DNA of 64,000 nucleotides from Gonapodya prolifera JEL478 (lineage: Eukaryota; Monoblepharomycota; Monoblepharidomycetes; Monoblepharidales; Gonapodyaceae): the NCBI GenBank assembly GCA_001574975.1, contig KQ965779.1:205808-269807 (forward strand). Direction: 5' to 3'. The position numbers and the translations under genes were made by a program. The notes under the pieces are model-generated. The model ran no database searches and had not been told where the DNA came from. It was given only the letters and a program-made list of their open reading frames with translations. Shown here piece after piece: positions 23,043 to 35,378 of the stretch (position 1 is its first letter; each line of letters begins with the position of its first letter).

Positions 23043-24258
23043 TCAGCTCCAAGCCTCAATCCATCGTCCAGCAGACTCTCAGCAGAGTATGCGAGTATCC
23101 GGAAAGAAGTTCATCTTGGCGATGCCATTATTCACCGATTCGTCTCAGCGGCTTCCCTGTCTGCGCTGTCCCCGAGCAACTCAACTGCTTCAAATCCCCT
23201 ACCCGAGGGCCCACCTCCACCCCTTCGAGGTACCATATCGCTCTTCTCCGCCGCATCTTCGGACAAGGGCGCTCTACTTGACCCGACTGAGTTTTTTGAT
23301 CCCGAACCGCAACTTCGTGCAAAAGTTCGCCAGCTCGCCGAGCTCGTGAGGAAGGCGGAGAAAGTGGTCCCCGATTTCACAGGTCCCAAGGGAGTTGGTG
23401 AGAAATTAATTGACCTCGTCAGTGTCACGATTCGAGAGCACAACTTCGAATGCCATCCTCGCAGGACGCTCGAAGCCCGGAACGAGAAACCGTCTCCGAT
23501 GCCCTCCATTCTCTCCGTAAAGCCGACCCCGACCCACATGGCCCTCGTGGCGATGCTCCAGCATGGTAAACTCGACTACGTGTTAAGCCAGAACGTCGAC
23601 GGTCTCCACCTGCGAAGCGGTATACCCCGTGACCAACTCGCTGAGCTTCACGGAAACCTGAATGTGGACAGATGCGAAGGGTGTGGAGAAGAGTTTTACA
23701 GGAGCGCGGGAAAGGTGGATTGGGGAGAGGCCGCGAGAAAGGCCTATCGAGCCGAGATGTGCCCGGCTTGTGGTGGGAGGATCAGAGACTCTATCTTGAA
23801 TTTTGGTGCGTCTGGATGTCGTTGTAGCGCCTTTTCACTTCTGATTGATCCATTCGTGATTTCGCACAGGTGACGCCCTCCCATGCCGCGCCTTCGTGTC
23901 ATCCATTTACCGCTCGCAGAATTGCGACCTCGGCCTCGTCTTTGTTACTTCGTTTACTGTCAGTCCTGCCTGCGACGTCCCAGAACATGTTCTTCGACGT
24001 TGGAAGCAGCTTGTGATCGTCAAACTCCAGCCTACCTCGCTTGATGATGAGGCAACGATTCGGATATGGGCGAGGACTGATCGAGTAATGATGATGTTGT
24101 GTGCAGAGTTGGGATGGGGTGAGTTAATGTTATGAACGATTTAAGTTGGACCGCTGACGCAATCCATTCCCCTTTCACCACTCTCAGATGTTCCACCAAC
24201 TGCGGATCTAGACGAGCAGCTGTCAAAGAGCTTCGGGAGATACACTCTTGATGTCTAG
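23043..24258 (+). pseudogene. SIRT6/SIRT7-type (class IV) sirtuin relic lacking the NAD-binding motif
   Basis: Sirtuins remove acyl groups from lysine using NAD+. The match to the class IV type is clear: LRAKVRQLAELVRKAEKVV, PDFTGPKGVG, KPTPTHMALVAMLQHGKLDY, LSQNVDGLHLRSGIPRDQLA, ELHGNLNVDRCEGCG, a second zinc pair CPACGG, and LVIVKLQPTSLDDEATIRIW. The segment that should hold the GAG-x-S NAD-binding loop is absent: KVV is followed directly by PDF, a clean in-frame loss of about 12 codons. FRGPKG reads FTGPKG and the later GTSL element reads VTSF. The first intron (about 23399-23460) splices out of frame by one base. No in-frame ATG follows the stop at 23028-23030. A dead gene, or a badly assembled one; a catalytic sirtuin is excluded as written. 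Confidence 0.78.
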
Positions 24259-24872
24259 ACATAACCAACGTCTGCCAATCATATTGTGGGCCGCTTGCTC
24301 CAGTGGGACCCAGGAGACTGTCGCAGTACCAGATAAATATTAAGGAACGAACTCAGCGTGTCGGATTTATAGTCAATGTACGTCTCGGCGGATTTAGGAT
24401 AAACTCCGGAAGTGCCACTTCCAGGAAGGGCTGAGTAAGGCAATGAGCCCCCTTCATCGAACCACCACACAAACCCCTCGACCCACCCGAACGTCCAGCG
24501 AGTTTCCCCGCGTCAGGCGCCGAGACACAAGGAATCCCGCACATCGTCCGCACGTGGAATCGTCGCCGGGAAGTTGCGTGTGACCAAAGTTCATCCACCG
24601 TCTGTCACTCGTTGACGCCGAGGTGAGTCACCCATCACGCTGAGCGTCGCAGCGTACGCAATCGTCTACGTTGGGTGCGGCGATGCGGGGCTGGGGATAT
24701 TCTGCCGATGCGAGGAACCGGGCTGTCAACATACGCTGGAAAAGCGCCACCCGGCTTTCGCATCGCACCAGCGCACCGGCATTCACGAGGAGCTGATTCT
24801 GAGAGTGCAATCGTTAATTCCGTCCTCGAGTGTACTCACTTCCTTCCGCAATCCCCAATCTTGCAAAGAAAA
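24259..24872. other. 5' region of LCB2
   Basis: No separate gene is supported. An open frame runs into LCB2 from 24675, so a longer N-terminus is formally possible, but it has no family match. The promoter of LCB2 should lie here; I see no named site. Confidence 0.4.
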
Positions 24873-27020
<2,148 letters not shown>

Positions 27021-27690
27021 AGTGGGCCGTTGGAGCTGGATGCAGCATCAAGTTACTTCTGGTCGAACACATTTTATTGTGGAATACTCTCACCTTGTCG
27101 TTTCTGTCACTGTGTACACGTGGATTTGAACACTTGACACACTCTGGACTGCGTAGTCGAATTATCGTGGTCTCCATGTTGATAGTCTGTCAACCTCTTT
27201 GACGCTGGTCTCGTCCTTGTATACGTATTGGATTGTCCCCCACGTAGTCGTGGAACAAACGAGAAAAGAAAATGTACATGCCAAATAACACGTTTATAGA
27301 TATTACTCTTACCGAAAGAGGGAATAAGCTTGGTGGGGGGAAGGCGCTCCCCATTATAATGCTTTAAGTAATATCGCCATCCGTCAGCGCCAGAACGCCT
27401 TGCCCGACGAGGGTCAAGTCAAGTATGCCGTCAGAGTTCGCCATCAGAGCTATGATCCACCGCCCTAATATCTGGGCTGGTAGACCATGGGCGACCGCTC
27501 GACCGTTGGTTCGACCGATGTCATGATAATTCTGATGCGGTAACGGAGGTCTCGTTGGCGACGAAAAGAGGATTCCGAGTGCGTGGGAGTGTGTTAAGGA
27601 GTTCGTTGCGTGGCAAGTATTGAACGATGTGGGTCTCAGTCGAGCGTCGCAATGCGAAGGCTATTCACGACATTCTAAGCAATCCCACCT
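27021..27690. other. Intergenic, LCB2 terminator side
   Basis: No gene is supported; A/T-rich stretches near 27250-27370 may include the LCB2 poly(A) region. Nothing else is recognised. Confidence 0.35.
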
Positions 27691-28481
27691 ACCACCTGAC
27701 CAAAAGCTCGTCTTCTACTGGACGCACCGCCTTATGCACACGAAATAAATCTACCAGCGCTTCCACAAGGTACCTCAATCTTTCTCCTTTCCCTTCATTT
27801 CCCACCCCATGCATCCAAACCCCTCTGCTCACCCCCGCACCCCCCCCGCCCGACAACCCCCCCCCCCACCCCCATCGAAACTCTCCTATCCATCTCACTG
27901 CTCGCAGGCATCCCCGTGATCCTGATCGCGCCATTCCCGTCCGGGGTGTGGTTCAACGGGCTGTGGAGGGGGTACGAGAGCGCGACGGCGCATTGCGGGT
28001 GTGGTGTGAGGGGTGTGGTGGCTAATGCGGGGTGGCATGATTGGTGAGTGGAAGCAAGAAGGTGGGGGGGGGGAGGGGGGAGGAGGGGTGTGAAAGAGTC
28101 CTGAGATGATTCATCGGTCACAGGCACCACAGAGCGCTTGATGGTAACTGTGAGTGAACAAAGTGAACACCTCTCGCACACCACGACACGGTGACGGTGA
28201 CCTTGCACGTCATACGCATCCCTTCTTTAAACCTGTATCGATCCCCCTTCTACCCCCCAACCCCACCAGACGGATTCAGCGCGACCATCAACCATATCTT
28301 CGGAACGCTTCATCCGCAATACGTGGCCTGGCTGCAGAACCATCGGCAAAGGCGGTTGAAAATCGAAATCGACTCATTGGGTAAGGCGGGGTCCCCGGCG
28401 ATGAGCACGAGCACGAGAGGGGATGTGTGGAACGATGACGTGCCTGATCCGTATGTGGAGGGTGGAGTCGAGGAGGAGTGA
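27691..28481 (+). pseudogene. Fatty-acid hydroxylase/sterol desaturase superfamily relic
   Basis: The C-terminal half of a di-iron membrane hydroxylase is recognisable. LVFYWTHRLMHTK, a stop (TAA), then IYQRFHK is the H-x3-H box with its helix. IPVILIAPFPSGVWFNGLWR then GYESATAHCGCG follows, and GWHDW spliced to HHRALDG gives the HxxHH-type box. DGFSATINHIFGTLHPQYVA is the end of the domain. The N-terminal membrane part and a start codon are missing, and upstream coding pieces lie in another frame. The in-frame TAA replaces a usually aromatic residue. Relatives include ERG25, ERG3 and SUR2; which one this came from cannot be told. Introns contain long C and G runs. Confidence 0.6.
27841..28085. 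repeat. Poly-C and poly-G tracts within intron-like DNA
   Basis: An 11-C run (27857-27867) in a C-rich stretch, and a G-rich stretch at 28062-28085 with runs of 10 and 6 G, sit about 200 bp apart in the decayed hydroxylase gene. The second could form a G-quadruplex on the plus strand and the first on the minus strand. Confidence 0.85.
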
Positions 28482-29428
28482 GGCGGTGAGGATGGGCAGG
28501 AGAGTAAGGTGTGGCAGGTGGGTGTGCTGGAAAGAGATGGGTGACATTTGTCACTCTGGTTTGATAATACCTTCTCAGTTTCGAAACATCCACGCAACCT
28601 TGGCTTCGTTGGGACATTGTCGCCACTGGCAGTCGTATATGAATTGCCAAGGTTCTTTCCTCTGTCGGAGACCAGCGACGTTCAACCTCGCTTTCATTAT
28701 GTGTTCGTTGGTTGTTATGAAGGAAGATTCGGTACATCCTTATTAGTAGTTTCGCGTAGTTTCCAGATGTACGTGCAGTCGAATGGCTTGCGATCTTGTC
28801 GGTACATGCGTTGGCATTTCCCAAAGGCAAGCCTCGTCATCAGGCAAAGAGGGCAGTTGGGGGATTGTGATGGTCGAGGCGATTGCCCCGGACTGGAAGA
28901 AAAGTAGAAATACTTGCCGGAACTCGATCGTGGGTTGCCCTTACAGTTCATTGGGTGATCATGAAGCGGGGTGCATTAGGCAATTCCAAGGCAAAGTCGA
29001 TGCCACCTATGCAGCGAAAATCTTTTGTCCGATGTAAAACTCGGCGATTTACTCGATTGGAGGAGTGTAATGCGGTACACTATTTGTAGAAAAAAGGACA
29101 AGGCTTTGAGAGTGACCGCAGCTTCGCCTTGTTCGTGCCGCGTGCTTGTTCCGCCACCCGGACACACTCCCGCACAGGGAGAAAGCAGCAGCAGGAGAGA
29201 CAGTGGACGAATAGGAGAAGGAGGGAAAGCGAGCGCAGGACGGCGACGACGGGAAAAGAAGAGCAGAGAGAGCGACAGAGACAGACACTGCGAGGGAGAG
29301 CACAAGGGCGGACACAGGCGACAGGAGCAGAGAACGGAAGAGAGGTGAGCGCGGGATGGCGGCGATGGCGGCGATGGGCCGAGTGGCGATTGACCGTGTG
29401 TGGCAGGGGACAAGCAGCCGGCTTGTCT
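28482..29428. other. Intergenic / purine-rich 5' region
   Basis: No conserved gene is seen in 28482-29100. From 29170 to 29350 the plus strand is strongly purine-rich (AG-repeat-like), which looks like a 5' leader of the following ORF rather than coding sequence. An ORF open from 29129 runs through it, but its Arg/Glu/Gln-rich residue mix is what any such tract would encode. Confidence 0.4.
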
Positions 29429-30121
29429 ATGCAGGGGTGGGCACCAGACACCGACGACCACTACACTCAGTCCCACGCACTCGCGCCGACTCCCGCCCAG
29501 CACTCGCACGCACACTCCCACTCGCACCAGACACACGCCCGCTCCTTCTCCTCGCCCTCACTCTTCAACGCAGCAGCTGCAGGGGCATACCCTCCCGCAT
29601 CATACTCCTCACACATCCCGGCCTTTGTCCCATCACACTCACACTCACACTCGAACTCCTACGCAAACTCGTACGCCTCCTACGCTCCCGCCCCCGCCGC
29701 CGCTGCGTACCCTTACTCCCCGCCCTACTCGCCACCCAACAACGCATCTCATCTCCCCTCGTCCGCGACCGCTGCGGCACTCTCCCCAAACTTTGCCAAC
29801 CTCAACCTCCTCTTCTACCACACCTCCAAGGCCCAAGCACAAGCACAAGCACAAGCACAGGCAGCCGGAGCTTTCTACATCGACCCACAGACTCAGGCGC
29901 CCGTTCCCTACATCCTCCCCACACCCCTCCCGTCCCCACACCCATCCGCTTCGGCGTTCTACCCACCGACCCTCCTCCAGCACCAGGCAGGACAACAGTT
30001 CGCGGCGTACCCGTATACCATCTACCCGACTCTTCCCTACGACATGTCGGCATACGCCGGTGTAGGCTCGCTCGAGGAGCTGTACACATCGGTCGTGAAT
30101 TCGGGGAATGGGAGGTATGAT
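29429..30121 (+). CDS. Low-complexity His/Ser/Pro/Ala/Tyr-rich ORF, possibly the 5' exon of the DYRK kinase gene
   Basis: From MQGWAPDTDDHYTQS the frame is open for 231 codons and then meets a good donor (gtgagt at 30122). The protein is low-complexity: HSHAHSHSHQTHA, SHSHSHSNSYANSYAS, AYPYSPPYSPP, a QA repeat (AQAQAQAQAQA) and GAFYIDPQTQAPVPYILPTP. It ends SLEELYTSVVNSGNGRYD. The donor is phase 0, and an acceptor at 30818-30819 in the kinase gene is also phase 0, so both could form one transcript with a ~698-nt intron. That intron would be far longer than others here, so a separate gene is equally possible. No known domain is present; disordered scaffold or RNA-binding tails look like this. 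Confidence 0.45.
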
Positions 30122-30717
30122 GTGAGTGTTTGTCGGTGGATGGATGGACGGAGGACACCGAGGCCTAAGCGCGTGAGCGCTGACCGAGGCTGTCCGCCGG
30201 AGGCCCTGATCTGCGCGGAGCGGAATGTACTCTCGCGGAGCGATATCCTGCCGGAGGCGAGTGACATCATGCGCGAAGAGGAATATACACTCACGGAGCG
30301 AACTCGATGGTCTGGGGAAGGTGCCTGACTGACGTCAAAGGGCATTCAGTTCATCCCGGCCCGGGGGCACCGGATGCGCACCGGATGGCGAAGGTGACTT
30401 AACGAGGATGGGGAATTGCCGTAGCGTGGTCGTCTTAAGTCACACCAGACAAAGGACATCTCTTGCGAAAAGGAGTCGGCACAAATGTCCACCCCATAAA
30501 CACCCTGACCCCGACGCTGGACGGGTAGTTTGCACTGTCTCACAAGAATTTTGGAAAGGATAACCCAGGCGCGGGTGCTGGAGTGGCCGGGAACGGAGGA
30601 CGAGAAGTCCATTTGGTAGGAGAGATGTGTCAGGGTCTAGGAGATGGCGCAAGGGCCGGCGCCCATTCGTCTTGGTCGGGGTACGAAAGGGTGTGAGAGG
30701 GTCCACTGGAAGTCTTT

Positions 30718-33700
30718 ATGGCGGGGTTCGAGGAAACTACCTCCTGCGCTTTTTTGAAGGCGTCTTCGGTTGGCGACGTCACCCCACCTTATACTGAACT
30801 CAACCCTCATCCCCAACAGCCCACCCCACCCAACGGCACCACCCCCCGCAACCCCTACATCTCCACTTCCGCCCCACCCATGGACTTCCCCTCCCTCCCC
30901 TCCCCGCTGTCCCCACGAGGGTCCGCGGCCGGGTACAATCCCGACCCGAACCCCTTCCAAATCGACCTGAACCCACTGCCCTCCCTCGCCGCCGACGCCG
31001 ATATTTTGGAGCTGTACTCCAAAATCTCGCGGTTCAGCACCTTTCTCGACATCGACGACGAACCCGTACGTCCGCCAACCGCACCGCAACGACCCGGGGC
31101 CCCGACGGCGGTCGTGGCGCCCATGCCCCCGCCCCCGCAGCGAGTGCCGCGGAATGTGGATTTGGAAAGGCAGGATGCGAGAACGGTCGCGGCGTTGGGC
31201 GGGCAAGGCCAGCATCAGCAGCAGCAGCAGCAGAATAGGATATCGCAGGGGTTTTCCCAGTGGGCGTCCCCTTCGGCGGATGCGAGGGCGATTGGGTACC
31301 CTCGCGCTGGTGGGGGCGGTGGGTACGCCCAGCAGGCCCAGCACCAGGGCCAGTCCCAATCGCACGCTCCGGTTCCCCCGAGTTCGGCCCGCCTCCACCC
31401 CCCCTCGCCCACGACCCTCCACTCGCGGGCAACCTCGGCGACAGACTCTGTGTCCGTGTTCGACTCGGACCGCGCATCCCCGCCCGCCGTCATGGGTACC
31501 CCGAGGAGGGGCGGGCAGATCAAACCGACGCCGGCCGCGAGTAGCCCCAACCTCCAGGCTGGGATGCATATGCATCTCGGGGCGGGGAGAACGACGCCCG
31601 AGGGCCAGACCCGCCACGCGCAGCAGCAGCAGACACCCGGGTCGGCACGTAGGATCCCCCCGCCGACACAGTTGAGCGCGGGGCCGAGTTTGATCAAGAG
31701 CGCGTCGTACAGTAGTCTCCTTGGGCGGCGTGGCGGAGATCGTGACGATAGTGGGAGTGGCAACGAGGATTGGGCGAGGGCGTCGTTGGGCGTTGATGGG
31801 TATACGTCCGGTGGAGGGAGCAGCGGAGGCGGGGCAAGAGGAGGGCTGGCGACGATCGTTGCGGCGGCGCAGGCGATTGGGAGCCGTGTGAGGGAACCGA
31901 GTCGTGAGCGGAGAGCAGGGACGAGCGGGGTTTTGGGCAAAGTCGGTGCCACGCCTACGAGGCAGGCCACCGCCCCCGCCACCGTCCCGTCCTACCCCCA
32001 GCCGCAAATTCAGGCCCAGTCGCAGTCGCAGGGGTATACCGCAGCGGCGGCGGCGGCGGCGGAGGGACAGAGGGGGAGAGGAAGGGCGACTCCGCATGAG
32101 GAACGGCCTGGTGGGATGGGAGGGTTGACGGGGAATAGTGAGTGTGATGTCTTGAGAGGCTTGGTCGGTGTGATTGACCGCTATCGTACCGCACACTTTC
32201 CCACCAGCCGTGCTCCAAAAGTACTACCACTACCTCACCCCGTACGAGCGCACCGAAATCCTCACCTACCCCGCCGTATGGTTCATCGGGCACCCGACGG
32301 CCGAAAAAGTCGGTTCGGGGCGGGCCCGGTCCAAAGCCAACAACGACCTCAACAAGCCCGACCCCTCCGCCGCCGGCGGGGGTGACGCATCGGACCCGCC
32401 TGGCGCGGACGGGCTTTACAATAGCGGGTACGACGATGCCAGGGGTGATTATGTTCTGACTCTGGAGGACCATATTGGGTACCGCTACGAGGTGGTTTCG
32501 TTGCTGGGGAAGGGTAGTTTTGGACAGGTGGTCAAGTGTTGGGATCATAGGGAGAGGAGGTTTGTGGCGCTGAAGATCATTAGGAACAAGAAGAGGTTCG
32601 AGAAGCAGGGTATGGTGGAAGTGAAAGTGTTGGATCGGTTGAGGCATGCGGTGAGTTTTGGCGTCATAGTTCGGTATGGTGGTGCTGGAACGTTGGCTCA
32701 TTTCGTGACGCACATCGTCCCCTCTGAAGGACTCTGATAACATGCACAACATCATCCACATGGGCGACTCGTTCCATTTCCGAGGGCATCTGTGCATCAC
32801 GTCGGAGCTGCTTGGAATCAACTTGTACGAGTGGCTCAAGGCGGGGTCGTTTAAGGGTGTGCAGTTGCACGTTATCAGGAAGTGAGTTGGTGCTGTTGGA
32901 TGTGATTGTAGGGAAATTGGTTTTGACGGTGTTCTCTGCTTTACCGCGCCAGGTTCTGTACCCAAGTACTGCAATGCCTCGTCCTTTTGCACCGTCTCCG
33001 CATCGTACACTGCGATCTCAAGCCCGAAAACATTCTTTTGCGTGACATCACCAACACGGCACCGTCGGCACACGACTCGAACCACCACTCGAGCCGCGGG
33101 CAGCCGCCTCCTCCCGCAACAGACAACGGACGATCCTCGTCCCCGCACGACCCACCTCTGCATAACGGCGCCGGTAGCTGGTACGGCGTCAAGGTGATCG
33201 ATTTTGGGAGCTCGTGCTTCGAGCACGAGAAGGTGTACACATACGTCCAGAGTAGATTCTATCGGAGTCCCGAGGTGATTTTGGGGATTAATTACAGCAT
33301 GGCGATCGATATGTGGAGTTTGGGGTGTATTCTTGCGGAACTCTTTACCGGTACGTGGTCCCTGTTTTGTTACCCTGGTGTGTGTTGCGGAGCTGACGAA
33401 TCGTTGAATAACTCAGGGTATCCACTGTTTCCGGGTGAGAACGAACAAGAACAGCTGGCCTGCATCATGGAGGTCAAAGGGGTACCAGACAAGGAGTTCA
33501 TCGATAGAGGAACGAGGAAGAAGTTGTTCTTTGGTGAGCAAAGGTTTCCTGTGTGCAATATTTCCCTGGGAAACCAAATCTAAACCATTCCCCTCCCCTC
33601 ACCGGTAACCAGATTCGTCTTCCCAACCTCGTCTCTACCCCAACTCCAAGGGCAAGAAGCGACGACCCTCGACCAAAACACTCCCGGCGGTGCTTCGCTG

Positions 33701-34778
33701 CACTGACCAGCCCTTTTTGGACTTCATCGACCGTTGCCTTGTGTGGGACCCTCACCGCCGCATGACGCCCAACCAAGCCCTTGAACACCCGTGGATCGTG
33801 GGACAGCAGCGTAGTGCTATCCCGCGGAGCATTCGCGACCGGTCCGTTGACAGGTCGGCCGGAAGTCGGGCACGGCAGCCAAGTTTGGCGCGACGAGTGT
33901 CGGAGAAACGGAGGGAGGAGTATGAGTACGGAGCATCGTCGCAGGCAACGCAGGGTGCAGGAGGAATGGCGATGGCGGCCTATGAGAATGCCTATGCCGA
34001 TGGGTATGCGAAGTCGGTGAGTTGATGATGGGGGAGGGATGTGTATAGCGGCTTAACTCGAACTCTTTCCATTGCTTTCGAGCAGAAGAACCAACAGCTC
34101 GCCTCGTCGTCCTACCTGTCAACATCATACCCCAACATCGCTTCGCTTGGAAGTACCAACCTCTCATCATCACGCCACCCCACCACATCCACAACGTCCA
34201 CCACCACCTCTTCAGCTCCTCGCCAGCTCCCGCCCATTCATCCCAACATACACCGGCACAACACCACAGTGGGTCTTGGTGGGAGTAACCCAATGGTGAT
34301 GTCGCCCCCGAAGGTTCCCGTCTACCAACCATCGTACCCGAGTGCAACCTCCAACGTCATGTCGGGATACTCGGTAGTGCCGGATATACCTGGGTCCAGC
34401 TCGATGTCGAGCGCGTACGCACCTCCTGTGGGCATCCGGTCGAATCCGTACCTCACCACATCCACGGGATCCCTCCAGCTGGGCTTGGTGGGGACCAGCG
34501 CAACTCGCTCCTCCACTTCTGGGATTCGCAGTTCGGGATCCATGGTGCTCGGCGCACCAAGCTCGGGCTCGGGGTCCGGTAGTTCGGCATCGAGGAAGCT
34601 GTCCATGGACGGGTCGGTGGGGTCCAGCCCGTACGTCATGAACGGAGGCGTGCCGGGAACGCCCAGTAGGAGGACGGGTGGCGGTGGTGGTACGGACCAG
34701 TTTGCGCAGGCGAGAGTTGTGGCCGGAGGGTACAGCGTGCGGAGGGGCGAAACGGACGGAATGGGAGGATATCGATAG
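30718..34778 (+). CDS. DYRK-family dual-specificity protein kinase (class 2 / Pom1-like)
   Basis: DYRK kinases autophosphorylate an activation-loop tyrosine and then act on Ser/Thr; Pom1 sets cell polarity and size in fission yeast. Seven exons (30718-32137, 32208-32650, 32730-32881, 32953-33350, 33417-33533, 33613-34016, 34086-34778) give 1208 aa. Residues 1-475 are disordered (Pro, Gln, Ser, Gly). A NAPA-like segment follows ([19 protein letters not shown]). The kinase domain has [32 protein letters not shown], catalytic [11 protein letters not shown], an Asp/Pro-rich insert, [10 protein letters not shown], the DYRK loop [15 protein letters not shown], and [15 protein letters not shown] Ser/Gly-rich tail of ~260 residues ends the protein. 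All catalytic residues are present. The true start may lie upstream if the ORF at 29429 is its first exon. Confidence 0.9.
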
Positions 34779-35378
34779 TGGAATTTCGGACATGGTGGGA
34801 GAGAAGCTTTTTGCAGTGAGAGGAATGGTGGGATTAGAGGAACCTAATGAATGTCGTTGGACTTGGAGTGTACAGCTGTTGGGAGGTGGTACCTCTGAGC
34901 GGGATGTAGGAACAGCATGAACTCGGCGTTTAGATTTTCAATTTCGAGTTTAGTGTGGTAGGGTGAGATATGTGACTCAAGCTGTACTATTTAAGAAGAC
35001 TTGAGAATCTCTAGCTGCTACGTCAATGAGCGCGGGGGAGTCGTGCGAACTGAAAGCACACGGTCACCTCAAACTCAAAGCAGTAGGCGCGTAATCTTTG
35101 CATTTTGTTTTTGCAGCGGAAACCCTTCTGCCAAGCGTCCCTCGATCAGATAGGGTAGAACCTGCAAACCTGGAGGGGAATAAGAGCAGCAATGAACTAC
35201 AACTTGTGCCTTGTCGATTGAGTTGAGAAGAACAAAGCTGAAGACGTTTGCCGCCAAATGCGGTTGGCGAAATCGCGCCCGACGTCGCCACCCACGTTGA
35301 ACTTTAAAGGGCGGCAGGCAATTATGGACCCGCAAAGATTTGTAAACTCTCGCTTCCCGCATTCAGCCCTCGAACAAA
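34779..35378. other. Intergenic, no gene seen
   Basis: Only short ORFs without motifs. The stretch should hold the 3' end of the kinase transcript and the former promoter of the next, decayed, gene. Confidence 0.4.

Noticed and set aside
29129-29428. Arg/Glu-rich N-terminal extension of the low-complexity ORF
   Set aside because: The residues simply reflect a purine-rich DNA tract that looks like a 5' leader; the ATG at 29429 is more credible.
29400-30120. 221-aa and 254-aa ORFs in other frames of the His/Ser-rich ORF
   Set aside because: Repetitive DNA keeps all frames open; the chosen frame has the most even composition and a good in-frame splice donor.
30637-32196. 519-aa reverse-strand ORF opposite the DYRK gene
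   Set aside because: It is Arg/Pro/Gly-rich nonsense antisense to a G/C-rich low-complexity exon whose plus-strand frame continues in phase into a conserved kinase.
31955-33226. 423-aa reverse-strand ORF over the kinase domain
   Set aside because: It is antisense to exons carrying clear kinase motifs, has no motifs itself and crosses several plus-strand introns.
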